Assembly: GCA_024103275.1 (NCBI GenBank)
Contig: JAGFIV010000130.1
Location: 1 to 64,000, forward strand
DNA: 64,000 nt
Reading direction: 5' to 3'
From: Flavobacteriales bacterium
GTDB lineage: Bacteria > Bacteroidota > Bacteroidia > Flavobacteriales_F > PHOS-HE28
Positions 27,594-36,399 of the stretch are shown piece by piece; the stretch's first letter is position 1, and each line of letters starts with the position of its first letter. The translations under genes and the position numbers were made by a program. The notes beneath the pieces were generated by a model. That model was not told where the DNA came from and did no database searches. It saw nothing but the letters and a program-made list of their open reading frames with translations.

Positions 27594-29048
27594 ATGCCCA
27601 TCATCGACCCCCATCGCGTACAGCTGAGCCCCAACCAAAAGGCCAAACGGATCAATGCCGACCCGGATGCCTACGGCACGTTCGCGGAGATCGGCGCGGG
27701 CCAGGAGACGGTGCGCCATTTCTTCCGCGCGGGTGGCGCCTCGCAGACCATCGCGAAGGCGATGAGCGCGTATGACAAGGACTTCAGCAACGCCATCTAC
27801 GGTGCCGAGCCGGGCAACCGCTTCGTGTGCGAGAGCCGGCTGCGCAACATGATCCGGCACGAATACGGCCTGATCGTGGAGCGCCTGGACCGCAAGGACC
27901 ATCCCACCAAGCGCTTCTTCAGCTTCGCGAACACGGTCACCACCAGTACCTTCAACCAGCCCCACAGCGGGCATGGCTGGCTGGGCGTGCGTTTCCAGAC
28001 GGCACCGGAGCGCCCCACCAACGACGTGGTGATCCATGTGCGCCTGCACGACCCCGACATCAACCTGCAGCAGGAATGCATCGGCGTGCTGGGCGTGAAC
28101 CTGCTCTACGCCTGCCTTTTCCACCACGACGACCCGCAACTGATGATGACCACGTTGTACGACAACGTGAGCCGGCACGTGGTGGAGATCGACATGATCC
28201 AGATGACGGGCCCGGACTTCTCCGATGTGGACAACCGCCTGCTGAGCCTGCAACTGGTGAAACGCGGCTATACCGACGCGGTGATCTTCGGCCCCGACGG
28301 GCAGAACCTGCAGGCCACCGAGGTGCTGTACAAAAAGAACATCCTGGCCATCCGCGGCAGCTTCCGCCCGGTGACGAAGGTGAACATCGACATGATCATG
28401 AACGGCTACAACATGTTCATCAAGGAACAGCGTGTGGACCGTCAACAACTGCAGGTGCTGTTCGAGATCACCCTGAACAACCTGCAGGCGGACAGCGGGG
28501 ACGTGGACGAAAAGGACTTCATCGATCGGGCGGACATCCTGTGCTCGCTGGGCCAGACCGTACTGATCAGCAACTATCAGGAGTATTTCAAGCTGGTGGA
28601 ATACTTCAGCCGCTACACCAAGGCGCGCATGGGCCTGATCATGGGCATCGACAACCTGGTGAAGGTGTTCGACGAGAAGTATTACCGCAGCCTGAACGGG
28701 GGCATGCTGGAGGCGTTCGGCATCCTGTTCACCCGCGACCTGAAGATCTACGTCTACCCCAGCCGCCCCAACAAGGAGGCCGAGCTGGTGACCCTGGACA
28801 ACATGCCGATCCATCCGCGCGTGCGGCCGCTGTACGACTACTTGCGGAACAACAAGCGGATGGTGGACATCGACAGCTTCGACCCCCAGGTGCTGCACAT
28901 CTTCAGCAAGTCGGTGCTGCAAATGATCCGCGAGGGCAAGCCCGGCTGGGAGATCCTGGTGCCGCCCTACGTGGACAATATGATCAAGGACAACAAGCTG
29001 TTCGGCTACCGCCCCGCCAAGGCCGCCAAGGTGGAGCTGAAGAACTGA
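27594..29048 (+). CDS. Conserved 484-aa protein of unknown function
   Basis: A soluble protein with no signal peptide or membrane segment. It begins IDPHRVQLSPNQKAKRINAD and has GTFAEIGAGQETVRHFFRAG, LYDNVSRHVVEIDMIQM and a C-terminal PPYVDNMIKDNKLFGY. I recall the family as widely conserved and often carrying misleading database names, such as TonB-dependent receptor or nicotinate-nucleotide adenylyltransferase. Neither fits, because there is no barrel, plug or nucleotide-binding HxGH motif. The pattern suggests a cytoplasmic globular protein, but no reaction can be assigned. The gene stands alone behind its own promoter box. Confidence 0.8.
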   Translation: MPIIDPHRVQLSPNQKAKRINADPDAYGTFAEIGAGQETVRHFFRAGGASQTIAKAMSAYDKDFSNAIYGAEPGNRFVCESRLRNMIRHEYGLIVERLDRKDHPTKRFFSFANTVTTSTFNQPHSGHGWLGVRFQTAPERPTNDVVIHVRLHDPDINLQQECIGVLGVNLLYACLFHHDDPQLMMTTLYDNVSRHVVEIDMIQMTGPDFSDVDNRLLSLQLVKRGYTDAVIFGPDGQNLQATEVLYKKNILAIRGSFRPVTKVNIDMIMNGYNMFIKEQRVDRQQLQVLFEITLNNLQADSGDVDEKDFIDRADILCSLGQTVLISNYQEYFKLVEYFSRYTKARMGLIMGIDNLVKVFDEKYYRSLNGGMLEAFGILFTRDLKIYVYPSRPNKEAELVTLDNMPIHPRVRPLYDYLRNNKRMVDIDSFDPQVLHIFSKSVLQMIREGKPGWEILVPPYVDNMIKDNKLFGYRPAKAAKVELKN

Positions 29049-29056
29049 GCACCCCC

Positions 29057-29076
29057 GGCCCGGCCATGCCCGGGCC
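29057..29076. terminator. GC hairpin between convergent genes
   Basis: GGCCCGG (29057-29063) and CCGGGCC (29070-29076) form a perfect 7-bp stem with a 6-base loop between the stop of the conserved protein and the convergent RDD gene. There is no T tract, so termination here is an inference. Confidence 0.4.
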
Positions 29077-29093
29077 AAGCCCGCGCAGCCAGG

Positions 29094-29792
29094 CTACCGG
29101 CTGGTGAGGAAGGCGTGGTCCGCGACCAGGGTTTGCAGAAAAGCCTCCGGTCCCATCCCTTGGCCCTTCGGGAACAGCTTTGCGAAATGGTCGGCCAGCT
29201 TTCGCAACGCCGCCTGGCGGGCCCCGCTCCGGTCGGCTAGCACTTCCCTGATCAAACGGGCCTGTGCGTCGGTGAGGCGGGCGGCATCGGGGAAAACGGG
29301 GTCGCGTCCCTCCTGTGCCCCGATCCCCAAGGCATCGGAAAGCTTCACGCGCCGCCTGAGGGACACCACCGAGGTGCCCGCGGCGATGTCGCCCAGGCGT
29401 TGGCCCTTGCCGTTGAGCAGGATCACCAAGGCCCCCACGAAGAACAAGGAGTCCACCAGGCGCAGGGTCCAGCGCAACAGGAAGTGGCCGATGCCAGGCT
29501 GTCCGCCGTCCAGGCGCGCCACCTTGATGTTGCGGGCCCGCTTGCCCAGGCTTTGGCCGTCCATCAGCAACTCGCTGAGCAGGTGGTAGAAGGTCCAGGG
29601 AACGCCGATGAGGATGACCCACACCCAGTCCGGGAAATGCAACCCCGCCTCGTTGGCCAGGACGATCCAACCCACGGTCCATCCGGCCAGCACGAGCCAG
29701 TCGATCACCACGGCCAATCCCCGGTCCACGATGGTGGCCACCTGCACGGTGAGCGCCACGTTGTGCGCGGTCTCGATCCGGACGGTCTCCAT
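29094..29792 (-). CDS. RDD-family membrane protein
   Basis: A 232-residue protein with an N-terminal RDD domain. The first helix begins VDRGLAVVIDWLVLAG, the second segment is WVWVILIGVPWTFYHL, and the third follows GQSLGKRARNIKV and carries the Arg/Asp residues of the name. The C-terminal 80 residues form a soluble helical extension. RDD proteins are inner-membrane proteins of uncertain transport-related function. In Bacteroidota they commonly lie divergent from the SpoIIM/DUF4129/MoxR/DUF58 genes, as they do here (48 bases between start codons). Confidence 0.87.
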   Translation of the reverse strand: METVRIETAHNVALTVQVATIVDRGLAVVIDWLVLAGWTVGWIVLANEAGLHFPDWVWVILIGVPWTFYHLLSELLMDGQSLGKRARNIKVARLDGGQPGIGHFLLRWTLRLVDSLFFVGALVILLNGKGQRLGDIAAGTSVVSLRRRVKLSDALGIGAQEGRDPVFPDAARLTDAQARLIREVLADRSGARQAALRKLADHFAKLFPKGQGMGPEAFLQTLVADHAFLTSR

Positions 29793-29817
29793 GGGGCCGC
29801 AAAGTAGCGCGGCACGT

Positions 29818-29825
29818 TAAGTTTG
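29818..29825 (+). promoter_or_regulatory. -7 promoter box for the SpoIIM-DUF58 operon
   Basis: TAAGTTTG matches TAnnTTTG exactly and lies 15 bases before ATG 29841, in the gap shared with the divergent RDD gene. Confidence 0.65.
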
Positions 29826-29840
29826 CTTCACCCTTGTGGC

Positions 29841-30809
29841 ATGCGCGAAGCGGCATTCGTGAAACGGAACGGCGCCAGATGGCAGCGGCTGGAGGCCTTG
29901 GTGTCCAAGGAAGGCCCCGCGATCACCCCGGACGAGGCCAGCAGCCTGTACATCGGGCTGAACGACGACCTGGCGTATGCACAGACCTTCTTCCCCGGCT
30001 CGCAGGTGACTGCCTACCTGAACGGACTGGCGGGCGGGATGCACCGCCACATTTACCGCAACCAGCGCACCGGGCTGGGCCGCTTTGCATCCTTCTGGAA
30101 AACGGAGCTGCCCTTGTTGCTGGCCCGCAACCGCAAGGCGTTGTTGATCTCGGCCACCGTCTTCGGCCTGGCCGTGCTGCTGGGGGCGCTCAGCACGCGC
30201 CATGACGACACCTTCGTGCGCCTGGTCATGGGCGACGGCTATGTGAACATGACCCTGGAGAACATCAGGCAGGGCAAGCCGATGGCGGTGTATGGCAGCG
30301 CCGGCCGCATGGACATGTTCCTGGGCATCACCCTGAACAACATCATGGTGTCCTTCCATGCCTTCGCATACGGGCTGCTGCTGAGCTACGGCACTTGGAT
30401 CATCCTGCTGCGCAACGGGATCATGCTGGGATGCTTCCAGTACTTCATGTACGAACAGGGTGTGCTGCGTGAAAGCGTGATGGCCATCTGGCTGCATGGC
30501 GTGGTGGAGATCAGCTGCATCGTCATCGCCGGGGCGGCGGGCATCGTGATGGGCAACAGCATCCTTTTTCCGGGCACCTACACGCGGCTGGCCAGCTTCC
30601 GGCGCGGGGCGCTGGACGGCGTGAAGATGGTGGCCGGCCTGGTGCCATGCTTCATCCTGGCGGGCTTCATCGAGTCGTTCATCACCCGGCACAGCGCCGC
30701 CTTGCCCACGGCGGCCAGCCTCGCGATCATCCTGGGCAGCCTGGCCTTCATCATCGCCTATTTCCTCATCTACCCGTACCATGTCCAACGAAGCAAGCAA
30801 CTACATTGA
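29841..30809 (+). CDS. Stage II sporulation protein M-like membrane protein
   Basis: A 322-residue protein with a soluble N-terminal part (MREAAFVKRNGARWQRLEAL, a typical opening for the family) followed by five or six membrane helices, including ISATVFGLAVLLGAL and HGVVEISCIVIAGAAGIVMG. It belongs to the SpoIIM/DUF95 family. The name is historical, since these bacteria do not sporulate. Relatives sit in MoxR/DUF58 clusters and may shape an envelope complex. The stop overlaps the next gene's start by 29 bases. Confidence 0.88.
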   Translation: MREAAFVKRNGARWQRLEALVSKEGPAITPDEASSLYIGLNDDLAYAQTFFPGSQVTAYLNGLAGGMHRHIYRNQRTGLGRFASFWKTELPLLLARNRKALLISATVFGLAVLLGALSTRHDDTFVRLVMGDGYVNMTLENIRQGKPMAVYGSAGRMDMFLGITLNNIMVSFHAFAYGLLLSYGTWIILLRNGIMLGCFQYFMYEQGVLRESVMAIWLHGVVEISCIVIAGAAGIVMGNSILFPGTYTRLASFRRGALDGVKMVAGLVPCFILAGFIESFITRHSAALPTAASLAIILGSLAFIIAYFLIYPYHVQRSKQLH

Positions 30810-31650
30810 ACTGCGCAAGGTCCGTGACTTCAGTGAAGTGATCGGCACGGGCTTCCAGTTCATCCGGCAGAACTGGAAGGCCCTGTACCGCCCGCTGCTG
30901 TTCTACTACCTGCCGCCCTACGTGGCGGCATCGTTCTTCCTCGGCCGGTTCCTGCGCAACGTGGGCCTGACCACCGCCACCGGTTCATCGGCGGGCCTGG
31001 TCTCCGGGATGGGCAGCATGCTTTTCGGCTACCTGCTGCTGGTGCTGGCCTCGGTGCTGATGTATGCCATCGTGTATGAGTTCATGGCGTTTTACCTGAT
31101 GAACCACGGGCTGGCCCCCGGCGCGGGCGAGGTGGGGCGCCGGGCGCTGCGGCGATCGCCCTCCTATCTGGCCGTGATCATCGTTGCCGGCATCATCACC
31201 TCGGTTGGCCTGGTCTTGTTCATCCTGCCGGGCATTTGGCTGGCAGTGCTGTTCAGCCTGGCCTTGCCGGTACTGGCCTTCGGCAGCGGTGACATCGGCG
31301 ACGGCATCAGCCGACCGTTCAAGCTGGTGCGCGGGCAATGGTGGGTGACCTTCGGGCTGATCGTGGTGCTGGCGATGTTGATCACCTTCATCAGTTACAT
31401 CATCTACCTGCCCTTGATGCTGCTCACGGGCTTCGGGGCCATGAGCGGTGCCACGGGCATGGAGGACCCGGAATCCCTGGGGTGGTTGATGAGCTTGTTC
31501 ATGATGGGCGCCGGTGTGGTGAACATGCTGTTGCAGCCGTTCCTGCTGGTGCCCATCGGCTTCCACGCCCTGTCGCTGATGGAGGCGCAGGAAGGGCAAG
31601 GGTTGATGGAGCGCGTGGACGCGGTCACCGGGACAGGCCAACCGCAGTAA
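30781..31650 (+). CDS. Multi-pass membrane protein of the SpoIIM-MoxR cluster (289 aa)
   Basis: After a short cytoplasmic N-terminus (IELRKVRDFSEVIGTGFQFI) there are about six hydrophobic helices, with two Gly-rich hairpins and the family-like phrase SRPFKLVRGQWWVTFG in a loop. I do not recognise a defined Pfam function. Similar proteins occupy the same slot in other Bacteroidota clusters. The gene begins inside the end of the SpoIIM-like gene (29-base overlap) and is followed after 9 bases by the DUF4129 gene, so it belongs to the operon. Confidence 0.78.
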   Translation: MSNEASNYIELRKVRDFSEVIGTGFQFIRQNWKALYRPLLFYYLPPYVAASFFLGRFLRNVGLTTATGSSAGLVSGMGSMLFGYLLLVLASVLMYAIVYEFMAFYLMNHGLAPGAGEVGRRALRRSPSYLAVIIVAGIITSVGLVLFILPGIWLAVLFSLALPVLAFGSGDIGDGISRPFKLVRGQWWVTFGLIVVLAMLITFISYIIYLPLMLLTGFGAMSGATGMEDPESLGWLMSLFMMGAGVVNMLLQPFLLVPIGFHALSLMEAQEGQGLMERVDAVTGTGQPQ

Positions 31651-31659
31651 GCCCCGGCC

Positions 31660-32409
31660 GTGCTTCTCCGTTCGACCTTCCTGGTGGTGATGCTGTGCGC
31701 AAGCCTTGGCGCACGGGCGCAAGCCGGCGGTCAGTCGGCGGCGGAACCGCCCGGGGCCGGCGCAGCCGCCGCCGTGGAACGCGTGGAGCTGCGCCAAGCC
31801 GCCTTCGACACCGCCGCGATCAGCGAACTGAAGGCCGTGCCGGACCATGACTACGACCGGTATGTGTACGAACAGGAGCTGTTGTGGGACCGCTTCAAGC
31901 GCTGGCTGGGCTACCAGCTGCGCAAGCTCTTCGGCAGCCGGACAGGCCAGGCCATCATGGACCACCTGCACTACGTGATCCTCGCGTTGGCGGTGTTGGT
32001 GGTGCTGATGCTCCTGCGCAAGCGGCTGTTCAGCCCGGTCCTGGTCCCGGCGCCGCATGCGGCCAGGCAGGTGCGCGAGCTAATGGTGGACCCCACGTCG
32101 CTGGACCTGGACGCTTTGCTGGAGCAGGCCGAGAAGCAGGAGGATTGGCGCGGCGCCCTGCGTTTGCACTACCTGAAGATGCTGCGGCACCTGGTGGACC
32201 AAGGGCATGTGCGCTGGCAGCCCGAAAACACCGATGAAGACTATCTGCGCCAGCTGGATGACGCGGAGGAGCGGTCGCGCTTCCGCGAGCTGAGCTTCCT
32301 GTTCCGCTGGGCCTGGTTCGGCGGCCTGCCCGTGGATGCCGGCCGCTACCGCGATTGGGCACCGGCATTTATCCGCTTCCATTCACCCCCCCGCGCCACC
32401 CGGCCATGA
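31660..32409 (+). CDS. DUF4129 domain protein
   Basis: A 249-residue protein. It has a signal peptide (MLCASLGARAQA), a periplasmic stretch, one membrane helix (YVILALAVLVVLMLL), and a cytoplasmic C-terminal domain with WRGALRLHYLKMLRHLVDQG and FLFRWAWFGGLPVD. This matches DUF4129, the partner of transglutaminase and MoxR/DUF58 proteins in many bacteria. The start is GTG 31660. The stop shares ATGA with the next gene. Confidence 0.83.
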   Translation: MLLRSTFLVVMLCASLGARAQAGGQSAAEPPGAGAAAAVERVELRQAAFDTAAISELKAVPDHDYDRYVYEQELLWDRFKRWLGYQLRKLFGSRTGQAIMDHLHYVILALAVLVVLMLLRKRLFSPVLVPAPHAARQVRELMVDPTSLDLDALLEQAEKQEDWRGALRLHYLKMLRHLVDQGHVRWQPENTDEDYLRQLDDAEERSRFRELSFLFRWAWFGGLPVDAGRYRDWAPAFIRFHSPPRATRP

Positions 32410-33632
32410 GCCGCAGCGAAAAGGCCATCCTTTGGGGCACCGGGCTGCTGGTGGTGCTGACCATGCTGCTGGACACCCTCGCGCCCCGGGAACCCGACTG
32501 GCGGCGGAGCTTCTCGCGCTACAGGAACGACCCTTACGCCTGCGCGATGGTCTATGGCCGGCTGAAGGATTTCTTCCCGAAAGGAGTGCGCACGCTGCGG
32601 CAATCCCTGTACGAGACCGGCCTGGAGCGGGCGGAGGAAGCGGATGCCCCACCGGCCACGCACATGTTCATCGACCAAAGCTTCGGTGCGGACTCCCTGG
32701 GCGTCGCGAGCCTGCTCGCCATGGTGGAGGCCGGTGATGATGCCTTCATCGCGGCGGAATGGTACACCGAATGGCTCACCGGGGAGTCGGGGGTGCAGAC
32801 CGCCAGCCACTGGGACATGCCCGCGGTGGAAGATGCCTTCCCGGTGAACAAGGAGATGCCCTTCGCCCGGCCCGACACCCTGCACTTCACGGCGGCGCCG
32901 CTCCGCACGGGCACCCCTTCGGTCTTCGTCCGCGGGGACATGACCACCTACTTCAGCCGGCTGCCGGGGGACACGGCACTGGTATTGGCCACCAACCAAC
33001 GGGGGCAGCCGGTGCTGGTGCGGCTGCGCCACGGCCAGGGCCGCCTGTACCTCTGCACCGTCCCGCTGGCCTTCACCAACTACTACCTGCTCAAGGATGA
33101 GGCCCGCCCCTTCATGGCGGGCGTGTTCAACCTGCTGCCGGACCGGCCGGTGCTGTGGGATGAATTCAGCAAGGCCGGGCGGGAAGGCAGCCGCACGCCC
33201 CTGCGCTACATCCTTTCGCAGCCCGCGCTGAAGGCGGCCTATTGGGCCGCGGTGGCCCTGCTGTTGCTGACCATCGTGGTGCATGCCCGCCGCCGCCAGC
33301 GGGCCATCCCGGTGGTGGCGCCGCCGCGCAACACCAGCCGCGACTTCGCGGAGACCATCGCGCGGCTCTACTACTTCCGCGGCGACCATGCCGACCTGGC
33401 GCGCAAGCTTTCGGCCCAGTTCCGCGAGGAGGTGCGCCGCCGCCTGCGGCTGCACGGCACCACCTGGGACGCGGCCACGGTGCGGGAGATCGCCTTGCGC
33501 ACGGGCATCCGCGAGGGCGAACTGGACCACGCGCAGCGCCTGATGGAGCATCTGGGCAGCGCCGAACACGTCACCGAAGAACAACTGCTGCGGCTCAACC
33601 AGGCCCTCCGGCAGATCCGTACCCGACTCTAA
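32406..33632 (+). CDS. DUF4350 domain protein
   Basis: A 408-residue protein with an N-terminal helix (ILWGTGLLVVLTMLLDTLA), an external domain of the DUF4350 type (about 40-260, with FSRYRNDPYACAMVYGRLKD and FIDQSFGADSLG), a second membrane helix near residue 280 (AAYWAAVALLLLTIVVHARR) and a helical cytoplasmic tail. It lies in the canonical order DUF4129-DUF4350-MoxR-DUF58. Function is unknown; the context suggests it belongs to a MoxR-chaperoned envelope complex. ATG 32406 gives an ATGA overlap with the DUF4129 gene. Confidence 0.82.
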   Translation: MSRSEKAILWGTGLLVVLTMLLDTLAPREPDWRRSFSRYRNDPYACAMVYGRLKDFFPKGVRTLRQSLYETGLERAEEADAPPATHMFIDQSFGADSLGVASLLAMVEAGDDAFIAAEWYTEWLTGESGVQTASHWDMPAVEDAFPVNKEMPFARPDTLHFTAAPLRTGTPSVFVRGDMTTYFSRLPGDTALVLATNQRGQPVLVRLRHGQGRLYLCTVPLAFTNYYLLKDEARPFMAGVFNLLPDRPVLWDEFSKAGREGSRTPLRYILSQPALKAAYWAAVALLLLTIVVHARRRQRAIPVVAPPRNTSRDFAETIARLYYFRGDHADLARKLSAQFREEVRRRLRLHGTTWDAATVREIALRTGIREGELDHAQRLMEHLGSAEHVTEEQLLRLNQALRQIRTRL

Positions 33633-33639
33633 ACACCAC

Positions 33640-34659
33640 ATGTCCATGAACGAAACCAACCCGCCCGCGGACGGCCGACAGCCCGAGCCCGCCGGCTATA
33701 CCCCTGCCCTGCCCCTGGGGGGGCTGCACGGCACGGCGGAGCGCATCCGCCACGCGATGAAGCGCGTGCTCATCGGGCAGGATGCGGTGATCGATCAGCT
33801 GCTCATCGCCCTGTTCAGCGACGGGCACGTCCTGATCGAAGGCATGCCCGGCGTGGCCAAGACCCTGGCCGCCAAACTGCTGGCGCGCACAGTGGACACC
33901 GGCTTCAAGCGCATCCAGTTCACCCCGGACCTGATGCCCGGCGACGTGGTGGGCACCAGTGTCTTCGACCCCGCCTCCACGCAATTCCGCTTCGAGCCGG
34001 GCCCCATCTTCAGCAACATCATCCTGGTGGACGAGATCAACCGGGCACCGGCCAAGACGCAGAGCGCCCTCTTCGAGGTGATGGAGGAACGGCAGGTGAC
34101 CGTGGACGGCACCACGCGCCCGGTGGGCGAGCCGTTCATGATCGTGGCCACGCAGAACCCCATCGAGCACGAAGGCACCTACCGCCTGCCCGAGGCGCAG
34201 CTGGACCGCTTCCTCTTCAAGGTGGACATGGGGCAGCCCAGCCTGGAGGAGGAGGAACAACTGCTGCTGCGCGCCCAGGAAAGCCCGGACCGGCTGGAGG
34301 TGGAACAGGTGCGGCCGGTGGTATCGCCCGACGAGCTGCGGCACCTGCGTGCCTTGATCTTCGCGGTGAAGTGCGATCCCAAGCTGGTGCGCTACATCGC
34401 GGAGATCAGCCATGCCACGCGCACGGACAAGGACCTGCTGCTGGGCGCCTCGCCGCGTGCCAGCCTGAACATCCAGCGCACGGCCAAGACGGTGGCCGCG
34501 TTGCAGGGCCGCGACTTCGTCATCCCCGAGGACGTGCGCCACGTGCTGCCAGGCATCCTGCGCCACCGCATCATCCTCAGTCCCGAACGGGAAATGGAAG
34601 GCGTGCGCCCGGACGAGGCCATCGAACGCATCATCGCCCAAGTACCCGTGCCCCGGTGA
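33640..34659 (+). CDS. MoxR-family AAA+ ATPase
   Basis: A 339-residue AAA+ chaperone-type ATPase. Walker A is GMPGVAKT (about 68-75), Walker B IILVDEINRAP (about 127-137), and sensor 1 is ATQNPIEHEGTYRLPEAQ with the family-typical QLDRF arginine finger segment. The C-terminal lid includes LGASPRASL. MoxR proteins remodel or load von Willebrand factor-type partners, here probably the DUF58 protein encoded next. The GTG start of that gene overlaps this stop as GTGA. Confidence 0.95.
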   Translation: MSMNETNPPADGRQPEPAGYTPALPLGGLHGTAERIRHAMKRVLIGQDAVIDQLLIALFSDGHVLIEGMPGVAKTLAAKLLARTVDTGFKRIQFTPDLMPGDVVGTSVFDPASTQFRFEPGPIFSNIILVDEINRAPAKTQSALFEVMEERQVTVDGTTRPVGEPFMIVATQNPIEHEGTYRLPEAQLDRFLFKVDMGQPSLEEEEQLLLRAQESPDRLEVEQVRPVVSPDELRHLRALIFAVKCDPKLVRYIAEISHATRTDKDLLLGASPRASLNIQRTAKTVAALQGRDFVIPEDVRHVLPGILRHRIILSPEREMEGVRPDEAIERIIAQVPVPR

Positions 34660-35990
34660 AGCGCCTGCCTGGTTCGTTCTTCCTCACCGGCCGCTTCTTC
34701 CGCATCGGCTGGGGCATCGCCGTGGCCTATGTCGCCGCCTGGTTCCTGCCCTGGCTGATGCCCATCGCCACCGTCGCGCTGGCCTTGCTGGCCGTGGCCA
34801 CCCTGCTCGATGCGCGGCGCCTGTACGGCGTGCCGGGCGCCATCACCGCCTCGCGCCACACCTTGGGCAAATGGAGCAACGGCGACGAAAACCCCGTGGG
34901 AATCCGCATCCACAGCCGCTACGGCATCCCGGTGCAGGTGCGCGTGCTGGACGAACTGCCGGAACAATTGCAGGAGCGTTCGTTGGACCTGCGTGCCCGG
35001 ATGCCGCCCCGGGGCACCGTGCAGGTGGACTACATGGTGCGGCCGGCCACGCGCGGCGTGTACGGCTTCGGGGCCATCAACGTGCTGGTGCGCACCCCGC
35101 TGGGGCTGGCGCTGCGCCGCTTCCGCCAGGAACAGGGCCGTGAGATCGCCGTTTATCCCAGCTACATCCACCTGCGCAAGTACGAGCTGATGGCCCTGGC
35201 GGACCCGTTCAGCGCGGCGGGCGTGCGCAAGCTGCGGCGGGTATCACAGCGCTCGGAGTTCGAGCACATCCGCGAATACGTGCCGGGCGACGACCGCCGC
35301 AGCGTGAACTGGAAGGCCGTGGCGCGGCGCGGCAAGCTGATGGTGAACCACTACCAGGACGAGAAGGCGCAGCAGATCGTGTCGCTGATCGACACGGGGC
35401 GCACCATGAAGATGCCCTTCGGCGGCCTCACCCTGCTGGACCGCGCCATCAACGCAGCGCTCGTGCTGGGCGACATCGCCTTGAAGAAGGACGACAAGGT
35501 GGGGCTCGTCACGTACAGCAACACGGTACACAGCGTGCTGCCGCCCGAGCGGGGCCGCCAGCGCCTGCCGCAGCTGATGGAGCTGCTGTACGCCCAGCGC
35601 ACGGATTTCGCCGAGACCGACGTGGAAGCCTTGTTCACCGAAGTGCGCCGGTCGCTGCCGCGCCGAAGCCTGCTGATGGTGTACACCAACTACGAGACCG
35701 TGCAGGCCATGCACCGCCAGCTCCCCTACCTGAAACTGCTGGCCCGCACCCACCTGGTGGTGGTGGTCATCTTCCGCAACACCGAGCTGGACGCCTTGCT
35801 GGCGGGCCCTGACCGCAACACGATGGACGTGTACCTGAAGACCATCGCCACCAAGTTCATCCAGGAAAAGGAGCTGATCGCCAAGGAACTGGCGCAACAC
35901 GGGGTGCTCTCCATCCTTACCGCGCCGGAAGACCTCACCACAAGCGTGCTGAACAAGTACCTGGAGATCAAGGCCCGCGGGCAGCTGTAG
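34656..35990 (+). CDS. DUF58 domain protein
   Basis: A 444-residue protein. Two close N-terminal helices (FFRIGWGIAVAYVAAWFLPW and LMPIATVALALLAVATLL) anchor it in the membrane. A beta-rich segment follows, then the DUF58 signature EFEHIREYVPGDDRRSVNWK at about residue 210. The C-terminal part is a VWA-like fold with LIDTGRTMK standing in for the MIDAS DxSxS motif. The start is GTG 34656, four bases before the MoxR stop. It is the last gene of the 29841-35990 operon. Confidence 0.9.
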   Translation: MKRLPGSFFLTGRFFRIGWGIAVAYVAAWFLPWLMPIATVALALLAVATLLDARRLYGVPGAITASRHTLGKWSNGDENPVGIRIHSRYGIPVQVRVLDELPEQLQERSLDLRARMPPRGTVQVDYMVRPATRGVYGFGAINVLVRTPLGLALRRFRQEQGREIAVYPSYIHLRKYELMALADPFSAAGVRKLRRVSQRSEFEHIREYVPGDDRRSVNWKAVARRGKLMVNHYQDEKAQQIVSLIDTGRTMKMPFGGLTLLDRAINAALVLGDIALKKDDKVGLVTYSNTVHSVLPPERGRQRLPQLMELLYAQRTDFAETDVEALFTEVRRSLPRRSLLMVYTNYETVQAMHRQLPYLKLLARTHLVVVVIFRNTELDALLAGPDRNTMDVYLKTIATKFIQEKELIAKELAQHGVLSILTAPEDLTTSVLNKYLEIKARGQL

Positions 35991-36021
35991 CGGATCGGGA
36001 GACTTGTAGGCCGCTTGCCAC

Positions 36022-36069
36022 TTCGCCAATTCGCCAATTTGCCCATTCGCCCATTCGCCCATTCGCCAA
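36022..36069 (+). repeat. Six tandem TTCGCCMA octamers
   Basis: Six consecutive 8-base units start at 36022, 36030, 36038, 36046, 36054 and 36062: TTCGCCAA, TTCGCCAA, TTTGCCCA, TTCGCCCA, TTCGCCCA and TTCGCCAA. They lie just after the DUF58 gene. The rest of the 35991-36399 gap holds a -7 box at 36333 but no gene I can support. Confidence 0.85.
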
Positions 36070-36332
36070 AGGGCCAGTGGGCGCGCATTGCGTTGCGGTG
36101 CTTGCAGGCTGGATCATCGGCGGGCAGGAACGGCAGTTTGTACCGCAATGGATCGACCTTTGCCACGGCTTCGGCGGGATGTGGCTGGAACGCACGCCAC
36201 CGCGATCGCTGGGGTTTCCATTCCCCCCACTACCCACGCCGCTGGCATCAGGCCGGGCGGCAACCGGGAACCCGGTGCGGCAGCAACGGCGTGCACGTGA
36301 ACCGACAGCCTGGGCGGACCTGGGGCCTCAAC

Positions 36333-36340
36333 TACCTTTG
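36333..36340 (+). promoter_or_regulatory. Possible -7 box for terC
   Basis: TACCTTTG matches the consensus exactly, 59 bases before the TerC start. This is a longer leader than for the other genes here. Confidence 0.5.
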
Positions 36341-36399
36341 CCGACCGACCGGCCCCGGGGCCGGGGAGGCATTACCCCCACCGATTCACTCTCCGCCCC

